Of a stretch of DNA of 64,000 nucleotides, positions 16,404-24,624 are shown piece by piece (within the stretch, counting starts at the first letter, position 1; every line of letters begins with the position of its first letter). This stretch comes from Paracoccus sp. MBLB3053 (GTDB taxonomy: Bacteria; Pseudomonadota; Alphaproteobacteria; Rhodobacterales; Rhodobacteraceae). A program made the position numbers and the translations under genes. The DNA lies in the NCBI RefSeq assembly GCF_031822435.1, contig NZ_JAVQLW010000003.1, positions 124,001-188,000 on the forward strand, written 5' to 3'. The notes under the pieces are model-generated. The model was not told the origin of the DNA. It did not search any database and saw nothing but the letters and a program-made list of their open reading frames with translations.

Positions 16404-17327
16404 ATGCCGCTCACCATGAACCGCGAGGTTTTCATCACCTGTGCCGTTACGGGTTCCGGGGGAACCCAGGACCGGTCCCCGCATGTTCCGCGCAGCCCGC
16501 GCGCGATTGCCGAGAGCGCGATCGCGGCGGCGAAGGCGGGCGCGGCGGTTGTGCATTGCCATGTGCGCGACCCCGAGACGGGCAAGCCCTCGCGCCGGCT
16601 CGACCTTTATCGCGAGGTGACCGATCGGATCCGCGATGCCGAGGTCGACGTGGTGCTGAACCTGACCGCGGGCATGGGGGGTGACCTGGTTCTGGGCCCG
16701 CCCGAGGCGCCGCTGCCCTTCAACGCGGCTGGCACGGACATGGTGGGCGCGAATGCGCGCATGGCCCATGTCGCCGAATGCCTGCCCGAGATCTGCACGC
16801 TGGATTGCGGCACGATGAACTTCGCCGAGGCGGATTACGTCATGACCAACACGCCCGGCATGCTGCGCGCGATGGGCGGCATGATGACGGCGCTTGGCGT
16901 CAAGCCCGAGATCGAGGCCTTCGACACCGGGCATCTGTGGTTTGCCAAGCAGCTTGTCGCCGAGGGCGTGCTGACCGGCCCGGCTCTGGTGCAGCTTTGC
17001 ATGGGGGTGCCGTGGGGGGCGCCCAATGACCTCAATACCTTCCTTGCGATGGTGAATGCGGTGCCCTCGGACTGGAACTGGTCGGCCTTCAGCCTGGGCC
17101 GGGACCAGATGGCCTATGTCTCGGCCGCGGTTCTGGCCGGGGGCAATGTGCGGGTCGGGCTCGAGGACAACCTGTGGCTCGGCAAGGGCCAGCTTGCGAC
17201 CAATGCGCAGCTGGTCGACCGCGCGGTGACGATCATCGAAAGCATGGGGGCGCGGGTGATCGGCCCCGATGCGGTGCGCGAAAGGCTGGGCCTGGTGAAG
17301 CGGGCGCCGGTGGGGGTGATGGCATGA
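16404..17327 (+). CDS. cdhC: BKACE (DUF849) 3-dehydrocarnitine cleavage enzyme
   Basis: A 307-residue beta-keto acid cleavage enzyme. The zinc-binding motif HCHVRDPETG (His51, His53) and the EAFDTGHLWFA segment define the family. CdhC-type BKACEs condense 3-dehydrocarnitine with acetyl-CoA and release betainyl-CoA plus acetoacetate. The downstream carnitine dehydrogenase and thioesterase make that substrate highly likely. The gene starts at ATG 16404 after GAAGGACCG and overlaps the next gene by 4 bases. Its GC content is clearly higher than its neighbours (about 65-77% in lines counted, against 55-63% in adjoining lines). Confidence 0.9.
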   Translation: MPLTMNREVFITCAVTGSGGTQDRSPHVPRSPRAIAESAIAAAKAGAAVVHCHVRDPETGKPSRRLDLYREVTDRIRDAEVDVVLNLTAGMGGDLVLGPPEAPLPFNAAGTDMVGANARMAHVAECLPEICTLDCGTMNFAEADYVMTNTPGMLRAMGGMMTALGVKPEIEAFDTGHLWFAKQLVAEGVLTGPALVQLCMGVPWGAPNDLNTFLAMVNAVPSDWNWSAFSLGRDQMAYVSAAVLAGGNVRVGLEDNLWLGKGQLATNAQLVDRAVTIIESMGARVIGPDAVRERLGLVKRAPVGVMA

Positions 17328-18748
17328 GCAAGGCTGCGATCATTGGCGGCGGCGTCATCGGCGGCGGCTGGGCGGCGCGGTTCCTGCTGAACGGCTGGGA
17401 CGTGGCGGTCTGTGACCCCGATCCCGAGGCCGGGCGCAAGATCGGCGAGGTGCTGGCCAATGCCCGCCGCTCGCTGCCCGCGCTTTACGACCGCGCCCTG
17501 CCCCCCGAGGGCAAGCTGAGCTTCCACACAGACCTCGCCGAAGCCGTCACAGGCGCAAGATGGGTCCAGGAAAGCGTGCCGGAACGGTTGGAGATCAAGC
17601 ATCAGACCTATCGGGAAATTGCGACCATCGCGCCGGGCGGGATCATCGGCTCATCGACATCGGGTTTCAAGGCAAGCGAACTTGCCATCGACGAGGCAGA
17701 GGTTGTCGTCGTCCATCCGTTCAATCCCGTCTACCTGCTGCCGCTGGTCGAACTCAGCGGACCGGCCGAGCCCTGCGAAAGGGCAGCCGCGATCCTGCGC
17801 GGCATCGGCATGCGTCCGTTGACGCTTCGCAAGGAAATCGACGCCTTCATCGTCAACCGGTTTCAGGAATGCGTCTGGCGCGAGGCGCTCTGGATGATCC
17901 GCGACGACGTCGCCACCACCGCCGAGATCGACGACGCGATCCGGCTGAGTTTCGGTCTGCGCTGGGGCCAGATGGGCCTGTTCGAAACCTACCGCATCGC
18001 CGGAGGCGAGGCGGGGTTCGACAGCTATCTGCGCCAGTTCGGCCCGTCGCTTTCCTGGCCCTGGAGCAAGCTGACCGATGTTCCGGAACTGGACGAGAAG
18101 CTGGTTGCAGCGATCTGCGCGCAATCGGACGAACAATCGGGCAGCCTTAGCATCCGCGAACTCGAGCGACTGCGCGACGACAATCTCGTCGGCTTCATCA
18201 GGGCGTTGCGGCATAGCAGGATGGCTGCCGGTCTGACGGTTCTCGAGCATGAGGCCGGTCTTCCCGAGGGCGGCGAGCATGAAGGGCTGCCGATCACGTC
18301 GCAGCGGCAAGTGCCAGTTGGCTGGACCGATTACAACGGTCACATGAACGAGGCGCACTACCTCGAGGCCGGAAGCTGGGCGACCGACGGGTTGATGCGC
18401 ATGATCGGTGTGGATGCTGCCTATATCGAGGGCGGTCACAGCTTCTTCACGGTCGATACGCGCCTGCGCTACTTGGCCGAGGTTCATGCCGGCGATAGGT
18501 TGACCATCACGACGCAGGTGCTGGCTGCGGAAGGAAAGAAGATGCTGCTGTTCCATCGGATCTGGCGCGGTGACGGAACGCTCGCTGCAACCATCGAGAC
18601 GTTGCAGGTCCATACCGATCTTTCGACGCGTCGCAGCAGTCTGCCCGATCCGGCCGTCGCGGCAGAGCTTTCAAAACTCGTTGCTGCGCACCGCGGTTTT
18701 CCGGTCGAGGGTGTGGCGATTGGCTTCAGCCCGGCGGCCGTTCATTGA
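17324..18748 (+). CDS. cdhA: L-carnitine dehydrogenase fused to betainyl-CoA thioesterase
   Basis: A 474-residue fusion. Residues 1 to about 320 form a 3-hydroxyacyl-CoA-dehydrogenase-like carnitine dehydrogenase with an NAD motif IIGGGVIGGGW, the VVHPFNPVYLLPLVE segment and FIVNRFQECVWREAL. Residues from about 330 form a hotdog thioesterase with VGWTDYNGHMNEAHYL. The dehydrogenase makes 3-dehydrocarnitine; the thioesterase would hydrolyse betainyl-CoA made by the BKACE into glycine betaine. The same fusion is known from Sinorhizobium, while Pseudomonas uses separate cdhA and cdhB. GC content drops abruptly near 17525, inside the dehydrogenase domain. Confidence 0.92.
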   Translation: MSKAAIIGGGVIGGGWAARFLLNGWDVAVCDPDPEAGRKIGEVLANARRSLPALYDRALPPEGKLSFHTDLAEAVTGARWVQESVPERLEIKHQTYREIATIAPGGIIGSSTSGFKASELAIDEAEVVVVHPFNPVYLLPLVELSGPAEPCERAAAILRGIGMRPLTLRKEIDAFIVNRFQECVWREALWMIRDDVATTAEIDDAIRLSFGLRWGQMGLFETYRIAGGEAGFDSYLRQFGPSLSWPWSKLTDVPELDEKLVAAICAQSDEQSGSLSIRELERLRDDNLVGFIRALRHSRMAAGLTVLEHEAGLPEGGEHEGLPITSQRQVPVGWTDYNGHMNEAHYLEAGSWATDGLMRMIGVDAAYIEGGHSFFTVDTRLRYLAEVHAGDRLTITTQVLAAEGKKMLLFHRIWRGDGTLAATIETLQVHTDLSTRRSSLPDPAVAAELSKLVAAHRGFPVEGVAIGFSPAAVH

Positions 18749-18776
18749 CGACCCCATTGGGGGAAAGGAAAACAGG

Positions 18777-19538
18777 ATGAATCTGTCATCACCCAATCCG
18801 ATCATGTCGGATGCCGAACGCCAGACCCGCGAGGAGTTGGCGGCCTGCTACCGGCTGGCCGCGAAGCACCGTTTTACCGACCTGATCTATACCCATATCA
18901 CCGCAAGGGTGCCGGGTGAGGACGGTCATTTCCTGATCAACCCCTATGGCTGGCGCTGGGAGGAAATCACGGCCTCGTCCCTGGTCAAGATCGACACCGA
19001 GGGGCGCAAGGTGGATGGCAGCCCGCACCGCGTGAACCCGGCAGGCTTCACCATCCATTCCGCACTGCACATCAATTGTCATGACGCCGCGTGGATCATG
19101 CATACCCATACGCGTGCCGGGGTGGCGGTTTCCTGCATGGAAGAGGGGCTCCTGCCGCTCAACCAGATCGCGCTGCAGTTCTATGACCGTATCGCCTATC
19201 ACGATTTCGAAGGCATCGCGCTGGATCTGGCGGAGCGCGAACGGATCGTGTCGGATCTGGGCAGAAAACCGGTGATGGTGCTGCGCAATCACGGCCTTAT
19301 TGCCACGGGACGCAGCGCCGCCGAGATGTTCAACAACATGTTCTACCTTGAACGTGCCTGCGAGATCCAGATCGCGGCACTGTCCACCGGTCGTCCGCTT
19401 CGACCGGTCGAGGAGGATATCGCCCGCCATGTCGTGGACCAGTATGCACAGATGAATTTCGATGATGGCGATCTCTTGCTGGAATGGGAGGCCCATCTGC
19501 GCAGCATCGAGAACAAGGGCGCGGATTACCGCGCGTGA
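18777..19538 (+). CDS. Class II aldolase/adducin-family protein (second copy)
   Basis: A 253-residue class II aldolase-fold protein, ending the carnitine operon. Motifs are IYTHITARVPG, AAWIMHTHTRAGVAVSC (His pair) and VMVLRNHGLIATG. This subgroup, with an N-terminal RQTREELAACYRL helix, resembles adducin-head-like proteins often annotated only as class II aldolase. Its sequence differs clearly from the copy at 10588, so the two are not a recent duplication. ATG 18777 follows a GGGGGAAAGGAAAACAGG purine tract; longer in-frame starts would overlap the fusion gene extensively. The role in carnitine breakdown is unknown. Confidence 0.83.
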   Translation: MNLSSPNPIMSDAERQTREELAACYRLAAKHRFTDLIYTHITARVPGEDGHFLINPYGWRWEEITASSLVKIDTEGRKVDGSPHRVNPAGFTIHSALHINCHDAAWIMHTHTRAGVAVSCMEEGLLPLNQIALQFYDRIAYHDFEGIALDLAERERIVSDLGRKPVMVLRNHGLIATGRSAAEMFNNMFYLERACEIQIAALSTGRPLRPVEEDIARHVVDQYAQMNFDDGDLLLEWEAHLRSIENKGADYRA

Positions 19539-19544
19539 CACGCT

Positions 19545-19563
19545 GCGCGGCCCTCGGCCGCGC
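19545..19563. terminator. Hairpin between convergent genes
   Basis: GCGCGGCC (19545-19552) and GGCCGCGC (19556-19563) form a perfect 8-bp stem with a 3-base loop, 6 bases after the aldolase stop and before the convergent dehydrogenase stop at 19574. There is no T-run on either strand. It is a probable bidirectional terminator. Confidence 0.6.
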
Positions 19564-19573
19564 CGTTGCGGTT

Positions 19574-20527
19574 TCAGTAACCTCGCACCCGATCGATGGC
19601 GAAGCTGAGCGGCAACCCGTCCCGCAATTCTTGGGCCGAGCAGAGAATTTGCTCGGCCACCACCCGCGGGGTTGCGGTGCTGGCGACATGCGGTGTCAGG
19701 CGAAGACGGGGTTCCGACCAGAAAGGGTGATCCGTAGCCAGGGGCTCGCTGCGGAAGACGTCGAGCGTAGCGCCGGAAAGCTGGCCCGCTTCGAGCGCGG
19801 CGATCAGATCGGCCTCGGGCATGTGCTCTCCCCTGCCGATCTGGATCAGATGCCCGCCCCGGGCCATCTGATCGAAAATCCGTCGGTCCAGGATGTCACG
19901 CGTCTCGTTTGTCAGGGGCAGGACATTGACGAGGTAGTCTGCGCCGCTTGCTGCCTGCAATATGCTGTTGGGTCCAGAGTGATACTTCACGCCCGAAATC
20001 GGTGACTTTGGGGTCGAACGACAGGCAACCACGACCGAGAAGCCAAGGACATGAACTGCACGAACCACCGCTTCCCCCATGCTGCCGTGACCCAGAATGG
20101 CAACGCGCACTTCGCTTGGCGCGCGCAACGCGGGCGGGGCCCAGATTCGCTTTCGTGCATTCGCTTCCATCAGGGGGAAGTCACGCTCGAGATGCAGGAT
20201 TTCATGGGCCACATATCCCGCCATCTGAAGGGCCTGATCGGGGTCGCGGACCCTGCAGACCGGCAGATCAGGGGGAAGTCCGGGGTGACCGAGAAGACTG
20301 TCGACGCCCGCGCCGACCGCCGCCGCGAACCCGAGATTGGGATAGGTGTCAAAGGTTCCCGGGCCGGGCTTCCAGCAGATGGCAAAGCGCACCTTTTCCG
20401 CATCCTCGATCTCGGACGGCCGGTCGATGCGGATGTCGCCGGACAGCTGGGCGAATGCGGCGCCGAATTCTTTCTTGAGATCGAAATCGGCGCTTAGATA
20501 GACGCCCTGCATTGGCTCGAAAGACAC
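19574..20527 (-). CDS. D-2-hydroxyacid dehydrogenase (glyoxylate/hydroxypyruvate reductase-like)
   Basis: A 317-residue NAD(P)-dependent dehydrogenase. The Rossmann motif ILGHGSMGEAV (about residues 144-154) follows a substrate domain. NVLPLTNET, the ...GRGE... catalytic Arg segment, ATLDVF and the catalytic His in TPHVAS are GhrA-like. The start is GTG 20527, chosen because AAGGAAATACC precedes it and an upstream ATG would run deep into the neighbouring gene. It is the last gene of the operon behind the desaturase and the TIM-barrel protein, and would reduce a 2-keto acid such as glyoxylate or hydroxypyruvate. Confidence 0.85.
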   Translation of the reverse strand: MSFEPMQGVYLSADFDLKKEFGAAFAQLSGDIRIDRPSEIEDAEKVRFAICWKPGPGTFDTYPNLGFAAAVGAGVDSLLGHPGLPPDLPVCRVRDPDQALQMAGYVAHEILHLERDFPLMEANARKRIWAPPALRAPSEVRVAILGHGSMGEAVVRAVHVLGFSVVVACRSTPKSPISGVKYHSGPNSILQAASGADYLVNVLPLTNETRDILDRRIFDQMARGGHLIQIGRGEHMPEADLIAALEAGQLSGATLDVFRSEPLATDHPFWSEPRLRLTPHVASTATPRVVAEQILCSAQELRDGLPLSFAIDRVRGY

Positions 20528-20555
20528 GGTATTTCCTTGTTTTTCCGCGCTCAGG

Positions 20556-21404
20556 CTAGCCCTGCATCTGTTCGAGTTCCAGCCAAATATCCTCGATCCA
20601 GCCCTTGATCCTGAGCGATTCCTCCCACCGGTTCGACATCTCGCGACCATCTGGACCGGTCATGGCATATTCTGGGGGGCCGAGCTCGCAAAGGAAGACG
20701 CAGTCACCAGACTGATTGCGCCGGGACCAGCCTTCCAGCCCCTCGCGCCACCAACCGCGGAACAATTCCACCCATTTCTGGTGCTGGGGGAAATCAAGCT
20801 GCAGCTGGATTTGCTGTCGCGAAGCAACACGGCCCTGGAAACTGTCCGAACGTGTCAGGATACGCGACATCAGGGCCTTGTCGTGATCCGAAAGCGGGAA
20901 CCAGAATTCGCGGTCGACGACATAATGCGAAAGATCCGCGCACATCCGCATCTCGGGGATCGCGTCCAGCAGGACCAGCGTCGAGAAAAGGTCGTTGGTG
21001 ATGCAGTTGCGGTGTGTTTCGAACAGGATCGGCATGCCTTCCTGTTCGGACATCTCGATCCAGGCGCGGATGACCGGGATCATCCCTTCGACCGTCAGGG
21101 GCATGACCTGTCCGATGACAACGACGAACGGAGCGCCCCAGTCCTTGGCCATCCGCAAATCTTCACGCAGTCCTTCGACTGTGGTCGGGAAGGACACGAG
21201 GAAGGCGCGCAACCCCGCTCGTGCCATCATCGGCTGGATCCGCTTCAGATCGTCCAGGCTGGTGGCGCCGCGATCCAGAGCCATGCCGGCGAAGCCGGCG
21301 CCCGCGACCATCTCGACCACTTGCTCATAGGGCAGCTTCACCCCGCTTGCATCATGCGGCTGCATCGCCCAGAGCGAGGTGAAGACACTGAGGCTACTGC
21401 TCAT
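20556..21404 (-). CDS. TIM-barrel sugar-phosphate isomerase/epimerase-like protein
   Basis: A 282-residue protein of the AP-endonuclease-2/xylose-isomerase-like TIM-barrel family. Likely metal ligands are Glu129 and His131 (LFETHRN), Asp157 and His160 (CADLSHYV), plus a late Glu in CELGPPEYA. Relatives are hydroxypyruvate isomerases, epimerases and lyases. The start ATG 21404 overlaps the desaturase stop (ATGA). The neighbours, a membrane oxygenase-fold protein and a hydroxyacid dehydrogenase, suggest a short oxidative catabolic route, but the substrate is not evident. Confidence 0.8.
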   Translation of the reverse strand: MSSSLSVFTSLWAMQPHDASGVKLPYEQVVEMVAGAGFAGMALDRGATSLDDLKRIQPMMARAGLRAFLVSFPTTVEGLREDLRMAKDWGAPFVVVIGQVMPLTVEGMIPVIRAWIEMSEQEGMPILFETHRNCITNDLFSTLVLLDAIPEMRMCADLSHYVVDREFWFPLSDHDKALMSRILTRSDSFQGRVASRQQIQLQLDFPQHQKWVELFRGWWREGLEGWSRRNQSGDCVFLCELGPPEYAMTGPDGREMSNRWEESLRIKGWIEDIWLELEQMQG

Positions 21405-22384
21405 TCGGCGGCCACCCGGATGTGCCGACCGCCGCGGGTCGGGATGACCCAGACTTCGTTCATGGGATACTGGCTTTCGTCCTTGGCCATCAGCTTTCGG
21501 ATCACCTCGATCTGGAATTCGATCCATCCCATGCGCCAGACTTCTCCGGCCTTGTCCTCGATCTTGTCGTTCAGCTTGTGCAGCTTCCAGAACGGGACCG
21601 AAGGGAAGGTATGATGCGCGGTGTGATAGGGCATCTGCCAGCACAGCCAACGGAACAGGGCATTCGTTCGGGTCGAGCGGGTGTTCTCGAAGATATCCTG
21701 TTCATGCGACAGGCCCAGGTGCTCGATCGTATTTTGCAGCTGGTGCACGGGTTTTGTCAGCACCATCGGCAGGATCCAGAAGCTGAGCCACCACCAGTTC
21801 CCGAGTGCGGCGGAGATCGCGATGATAGCAACATATAGCACAAGGTGGATGCGGCTTTCGCGGATCACCATCGTCTCTTGCTGGGGCTTGATATAGGGCT
21901 CGATGATGATCCCACGCGCACGCCGAACGATTCCCAGAACGCGGTTGCGCCAATAGGTGATCCCCGAGAGCCACAGCAGATATGTCGTCAGGGTATAGGG
22001 TTCGCGCACCAATTCGCCATCGCGTTCCCAGTCCTGCGTCCATTGGTGATGCGCGAAATGCATGACTTGGTCGTAATCGCGCGGGAACAGCATGACGAAG
22101 CCGATCATGCGGCCAAACACCTCGTTCAGCTTGCGTGTGGCGAAGACGGTGGAATGCGACAGTTCGTGCTGCCCGGCGTAAAGGAAGTTGATCAGAACGC
22201 CCAAAACGAATCCGGTCAGAAGAACCCACCATGTGCCCAGGGCCGATGCGTGGGCAAAGACCGCCAGAGCTATGGCGCCCAGATGTGAGCCGAGTTGCAG
22301 CCAGCCGCGCAGGTCCGATCTCTGGTTCAATTCCCGCAGCTCTTCGGGTTGCAGAAGTTTCCTGCGTGAGAAGCTCGCTTCCAT
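21401..22384 (-). CDS. Membrane fatty-acid-desaturase-fold di-iron protein
   Basis: About 327 residues with four or more membrane segments. The three histidine boxes of the desaturase/hydroxylase superfamily are intact: GQHELSH (His73, His77), HFAHHQW (His109, His112, His113) and YHTAHHTF (His254, His257, His258). Members desaturate or hydroxylate lipids or small hydrophobic molecules with a di-iron centre. Co-transcription with a TIM-barrel protein and a hydroxyacid dehydrogenase suggests a small-molecule hydroxylase rather than a lipid enzyme, but that is inference. Start ATG 22384 has a TAGGAATGG ribosome-binding site; ATG 22414 is possible. Confidence 0.83.
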   Translation of the reverse strand: MEASFSRRKLLQPEELRELNQRSDLRGWLQLGSHLGAIALAVFAHASALGTWWVLLTGFVLGVLINFLYAGQHELSHSTVFATRKLNEVFGRMIGFVMLFPRDYDQVMHFAHHQWTQDWERDGELVREPYTLTTYLLWLSGITYWRNRVLGIVRRARGIIIEPYIKPQQETMVIRESRIHLVLYVAIIAISAALGNWWWLSFWILPMVLTKPVHQLQNTIEHLGLSHEQDIFENTRSTRTNALFRWLCWQMPYHTAHHTFPSVPFWKLHKLNDKIEDKAGEVWRMGWIEFQIEVIRKLMAKDESQYPMNEVWVIPTRGGRHIRVAAE

Positions 22385-22428
22385 GGGTCCATTCCTAGGG
22401 GTGCTTGATTTCATCAGGCTACCGGTGC

Positions 22429-22446
22429 ATTAATTTCATGTCTAAT
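22429..22446. promoter_or_regulatory. Candidate LysR box in the desaturase/LysR divergent region
   Basis: ATTA (22429-22432) and TAAT (22443-22446) with a 10-base spacer lie in an AT-rich patch between the divergent genes. The dyad extends outward imperfectly (TGC before, GGCA after). The geometry fits a LysR-type dyad and the site lies 34 bases before the regulator's start. Confidence 0.45.
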
Positions 22447-22479
22447 GGCATTATTTCCAGTGAGTGATGAGATCTTTGC

Positions 22480-23367
22480 ATGAATATGCCGCCCCTGTCT
22501 GCGCTCGAAGCGCTTGATGCCTTGGACCGTACGGGCTCGGTGGGCGAGGCGGCGCGCGCCTGTGCCCTGAGCCAGAGCGCGGTAAGCCACAAGCTTCGTG
22601 CGCTGGAAGCGCGGTTGGGGTTTGCCCTGACAGAGCCACGTGGACGCGGGGTGGTGCTGACCAGCCAGGGGCGACGGTATCTTGCGGCAGTGCGACCCGG
22701 GCTCGAGGCATTGCGCGAAGCGCATCGCGGCATCGGCCAGGCGCGCGGCAATCTTGAGGTGGGATGCGCTTCCGGCCTTGCTGCGACATGGCTCGCTCGG
22801 CGCTTGCAGGGTTTTCTGAACCGGTTTCCCGAAGTTGCGCTGAGCCTGCGCAGCCTGCCCCTCGGGGAACCGCAGCCAGGCTGCGACATTGCGCTGGCCT
22901 TCACCGACACTGCCCTGCCTGGAGCGGTTCACCTGCTAGACGTGCGGTTCTTCCCCGTTTGCTTTCCCGGCCTCATGCACCGCGCGGGAATTCCCGACCC
23001 ATCGGATCTGCGACCCGAGATGCTGCTGCACCTTCAGAACCGGGGCGACTGGGCCGATTGGCTGCGGCTTGCAGGTGCAGATGGAAAGGCGGCCCAGGGT
23101 GGCGTGCGCTTCACCGGGCTGCTTGCGATGTATGCTGCGGCGGAAGCGGGCCTGGGTCTTTGCCTTGGGGACGGGCTGACCTGTGCGGATGCCCTGACGA
23201 CCGGGCGTCTGATGCGGCCATATCCGCATGAAATCAATGTTGCCTCAGCCTATTGGGCCGTGCCGGGCGCGGGTGGATTGACCGCGCCGGCCGAGGCTTT
23301 CCTGATCTGGCTTCAGGCGGAAATGGCGGCATCGCTGCCATCCCCGGACGGCGATCCGCCGCCCTGA
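22480..23367 (+). CDS. LysR-family regulator, divergent to the desaturase operon
   Basis: A 295-residue LysR protein. The helix-turn-helix is in GSVGEAARACALSQSAVSHKLRALE, and a GcvA-like effector domain follows with LHLQNRGDWADWLR. It is divergent from the desaturase operon and presumably controls it, with the pathway substrate or product as coinducer. Its stop lies 27 bases from the stop of the convergent aminotransferase gene. That short gap can fold a weak CGGCCG (23369-23374, 23387-23392) hairpin. Confidence 0.86.
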   Translation: MNMPPLSALEALDALDRTGSVGEAARACALSQSAVSHKLRALEARLGFALTEPRGRGVVLTSQGRRYLAAVRPGLEALREAHRGIGQARGNLEVGCASGLAATWLARRLQGFLNRFPEVALSLRSLPLGEPQPGCDIALAFTDTALPGAVHLLDVRFFPVCFPGLMHRAGIPDPSDLRPEMLLHLQNRGDWADWLRLAGADGKAAQGGVRFTGLLAMYAAAEAGLGLCLGDGLTCADALTTGRLMRPYPHEINVASAYWAVPGAGGLTAPAEAFLIWLQAEMAASLPSPDGDPPP

Positions 23368-23394
23368 TCGGCCGAAGCATGGTCGGCGGCCGGG

Positions 23395-24624
23395 TTACGC
23401 GGAATGCAGGGACTGCTCCGTCTCGTTGCGCCGGATTTCACCGCGTCCGGCAAGAACGCTGGCGAAATGCGCGATCCTGTCGCAGGCTTCCGCAAGGCGC
23501 TCATCCGGAACTGTCAGGCTGAGCCGGATGTAGCTTGCCGCTTCGACCCCGAACGAGGCACCGGGCATGACCGAGACAAGCTGCTCTTCAAGCAATCGGG
23601 AGGCGAACTCCTCTCCGCTGAGAGAGGTGCCGGCGACGTCGATCAGGATGAACATGCCGGCATCGGGCGTCAAAGGTTCAAGCCCTTCGACCCCGGCAAG
23701 CATTTCAACGACAAGGCCCGCCCTGCGACTATATTGTTCACACATCATGCGGGCCGTGGGCAGGTCGTTTGACAGGGCGAAGGCAGTCATGTCTGCGATG
23801 AAGGGCTGCCCGCCGAAAAGCATTGACTCGGACAGGGGCAAGAGCCGGTCGCAGAACTCTGTGGGTCCGATGGCCCAGCCGCTGCGGAAGCCGGGCGCGG
23901 CGTGGGATTTCGAGATTGACGACGTGACGATGGTTCGATCGGCGAGCTCTGGCAGATCGAATGGCGAGACGAACTCGCCATCGAAGACAAGCTGTTCGTA
24001 GACTTCGTCGGAAATGATCCAGAGATCATGCTTGCGGCAAATCTCACCGATGGCCGCAATCTCATCCCGGGATAAGACCGCGCCCGTCGGGTTGTGCGGG
24101 TTGTTCAGAAGCAAGGCCCGGCAATCCGCTGTGATCGCAGCCTCGAGATCCTCGGCCCTCAGGTGAAAGCGCTGATCCTTGCGCAATTTGACTGGGGCGA
24201 CTTCGGCACCCGGCGCACGGATGACGGCTTCGTAGGTCGCGTAATAAGGGTCGGGCACAAGCACCTTGTCGCCGGCCTCGACCAAACCTGCAAGAACCAC
24301 TGAAAGCGCGGTCTGCGTGCCCGGAAAGCAGAGGACATTGCCCCGCGAGACCTCTCGTCCCGAGCGGCGAGAATATTTCGCCGCCAACGCGTCTATGACG
24401 GAAGTCTCGCCACGACCGTTCGAATAGCGCACCCGGCCGTTTTGAAGGGCACGTTCGCACGCGTCGATCAGGCGGGGATCGGGCGGAAGATCGGGTTCGC
24501 CTATGGTCAGTTCGATGACCGGCAATCCTTGACCGGCCATCTCACGGCCCCGCATGTGCAGGGTCCATTTGCCCGAGCCAAGATCCTTCAGCCGCTCTGT
24601 CACTGATGCGTAACGCATTGTCAT
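23395..24624 (-). CDS. Class I/II pyridoxal-phosphate aminotransferase
   Basis: A 409-residue fold-type I aminotransferase. The PLP lysine is Lys239 in SSISKSHAAPGFRSGW; other ligands are in NNPHNPTG and ISDEVYE. The N-terminal segment ELTIGEPDLPPDPRLIDAC fits AspC/AAT family I-gamma enzymes. It would transaminate an amino acid with 2-oxoglutarate or pyruvate. It overlaps the TetR regulator gene by 4 bases, and lies opposite an amino-acid importer, so it probably acts on the imported or deacylated amino acid. Confidence 0.88.
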   Translation of the reverse strand: MTMRYASVTERLKDLGSGKWTLHMRGREMAGQGLPVIELTIGEPDLPPDPRLIDACERALQNGRVRYSNGRGETSVIDALAAKYSRRSGREVSRGNVLCFPGTQTALSVVLAGLVEAGDKVLVPDPYYATYEAVIRAPGAEVAPVKLRKDQRFHLRAEDLEAAITADCRALLLNNPHNPTGAVLSRDEIAAIGEICRKHDLWIISDEVYEQLVFDGEFVSPFDLPELADRTIVTSSISKSHAAPGFRSGWAIGPTEFCDRLLPLSESMLFGGQPFIADMTAFALSNDLPTARMMCEQYSRRAGLVVEMLAGVEGLEPLTPDAGMFILIDVAGTSLSGEEFASRLLEEQLVSVMPGASFGVEAASYIRLSLTVPDERLAEACDRIAHFASVLAGRGEIRRNETEQSLHSA

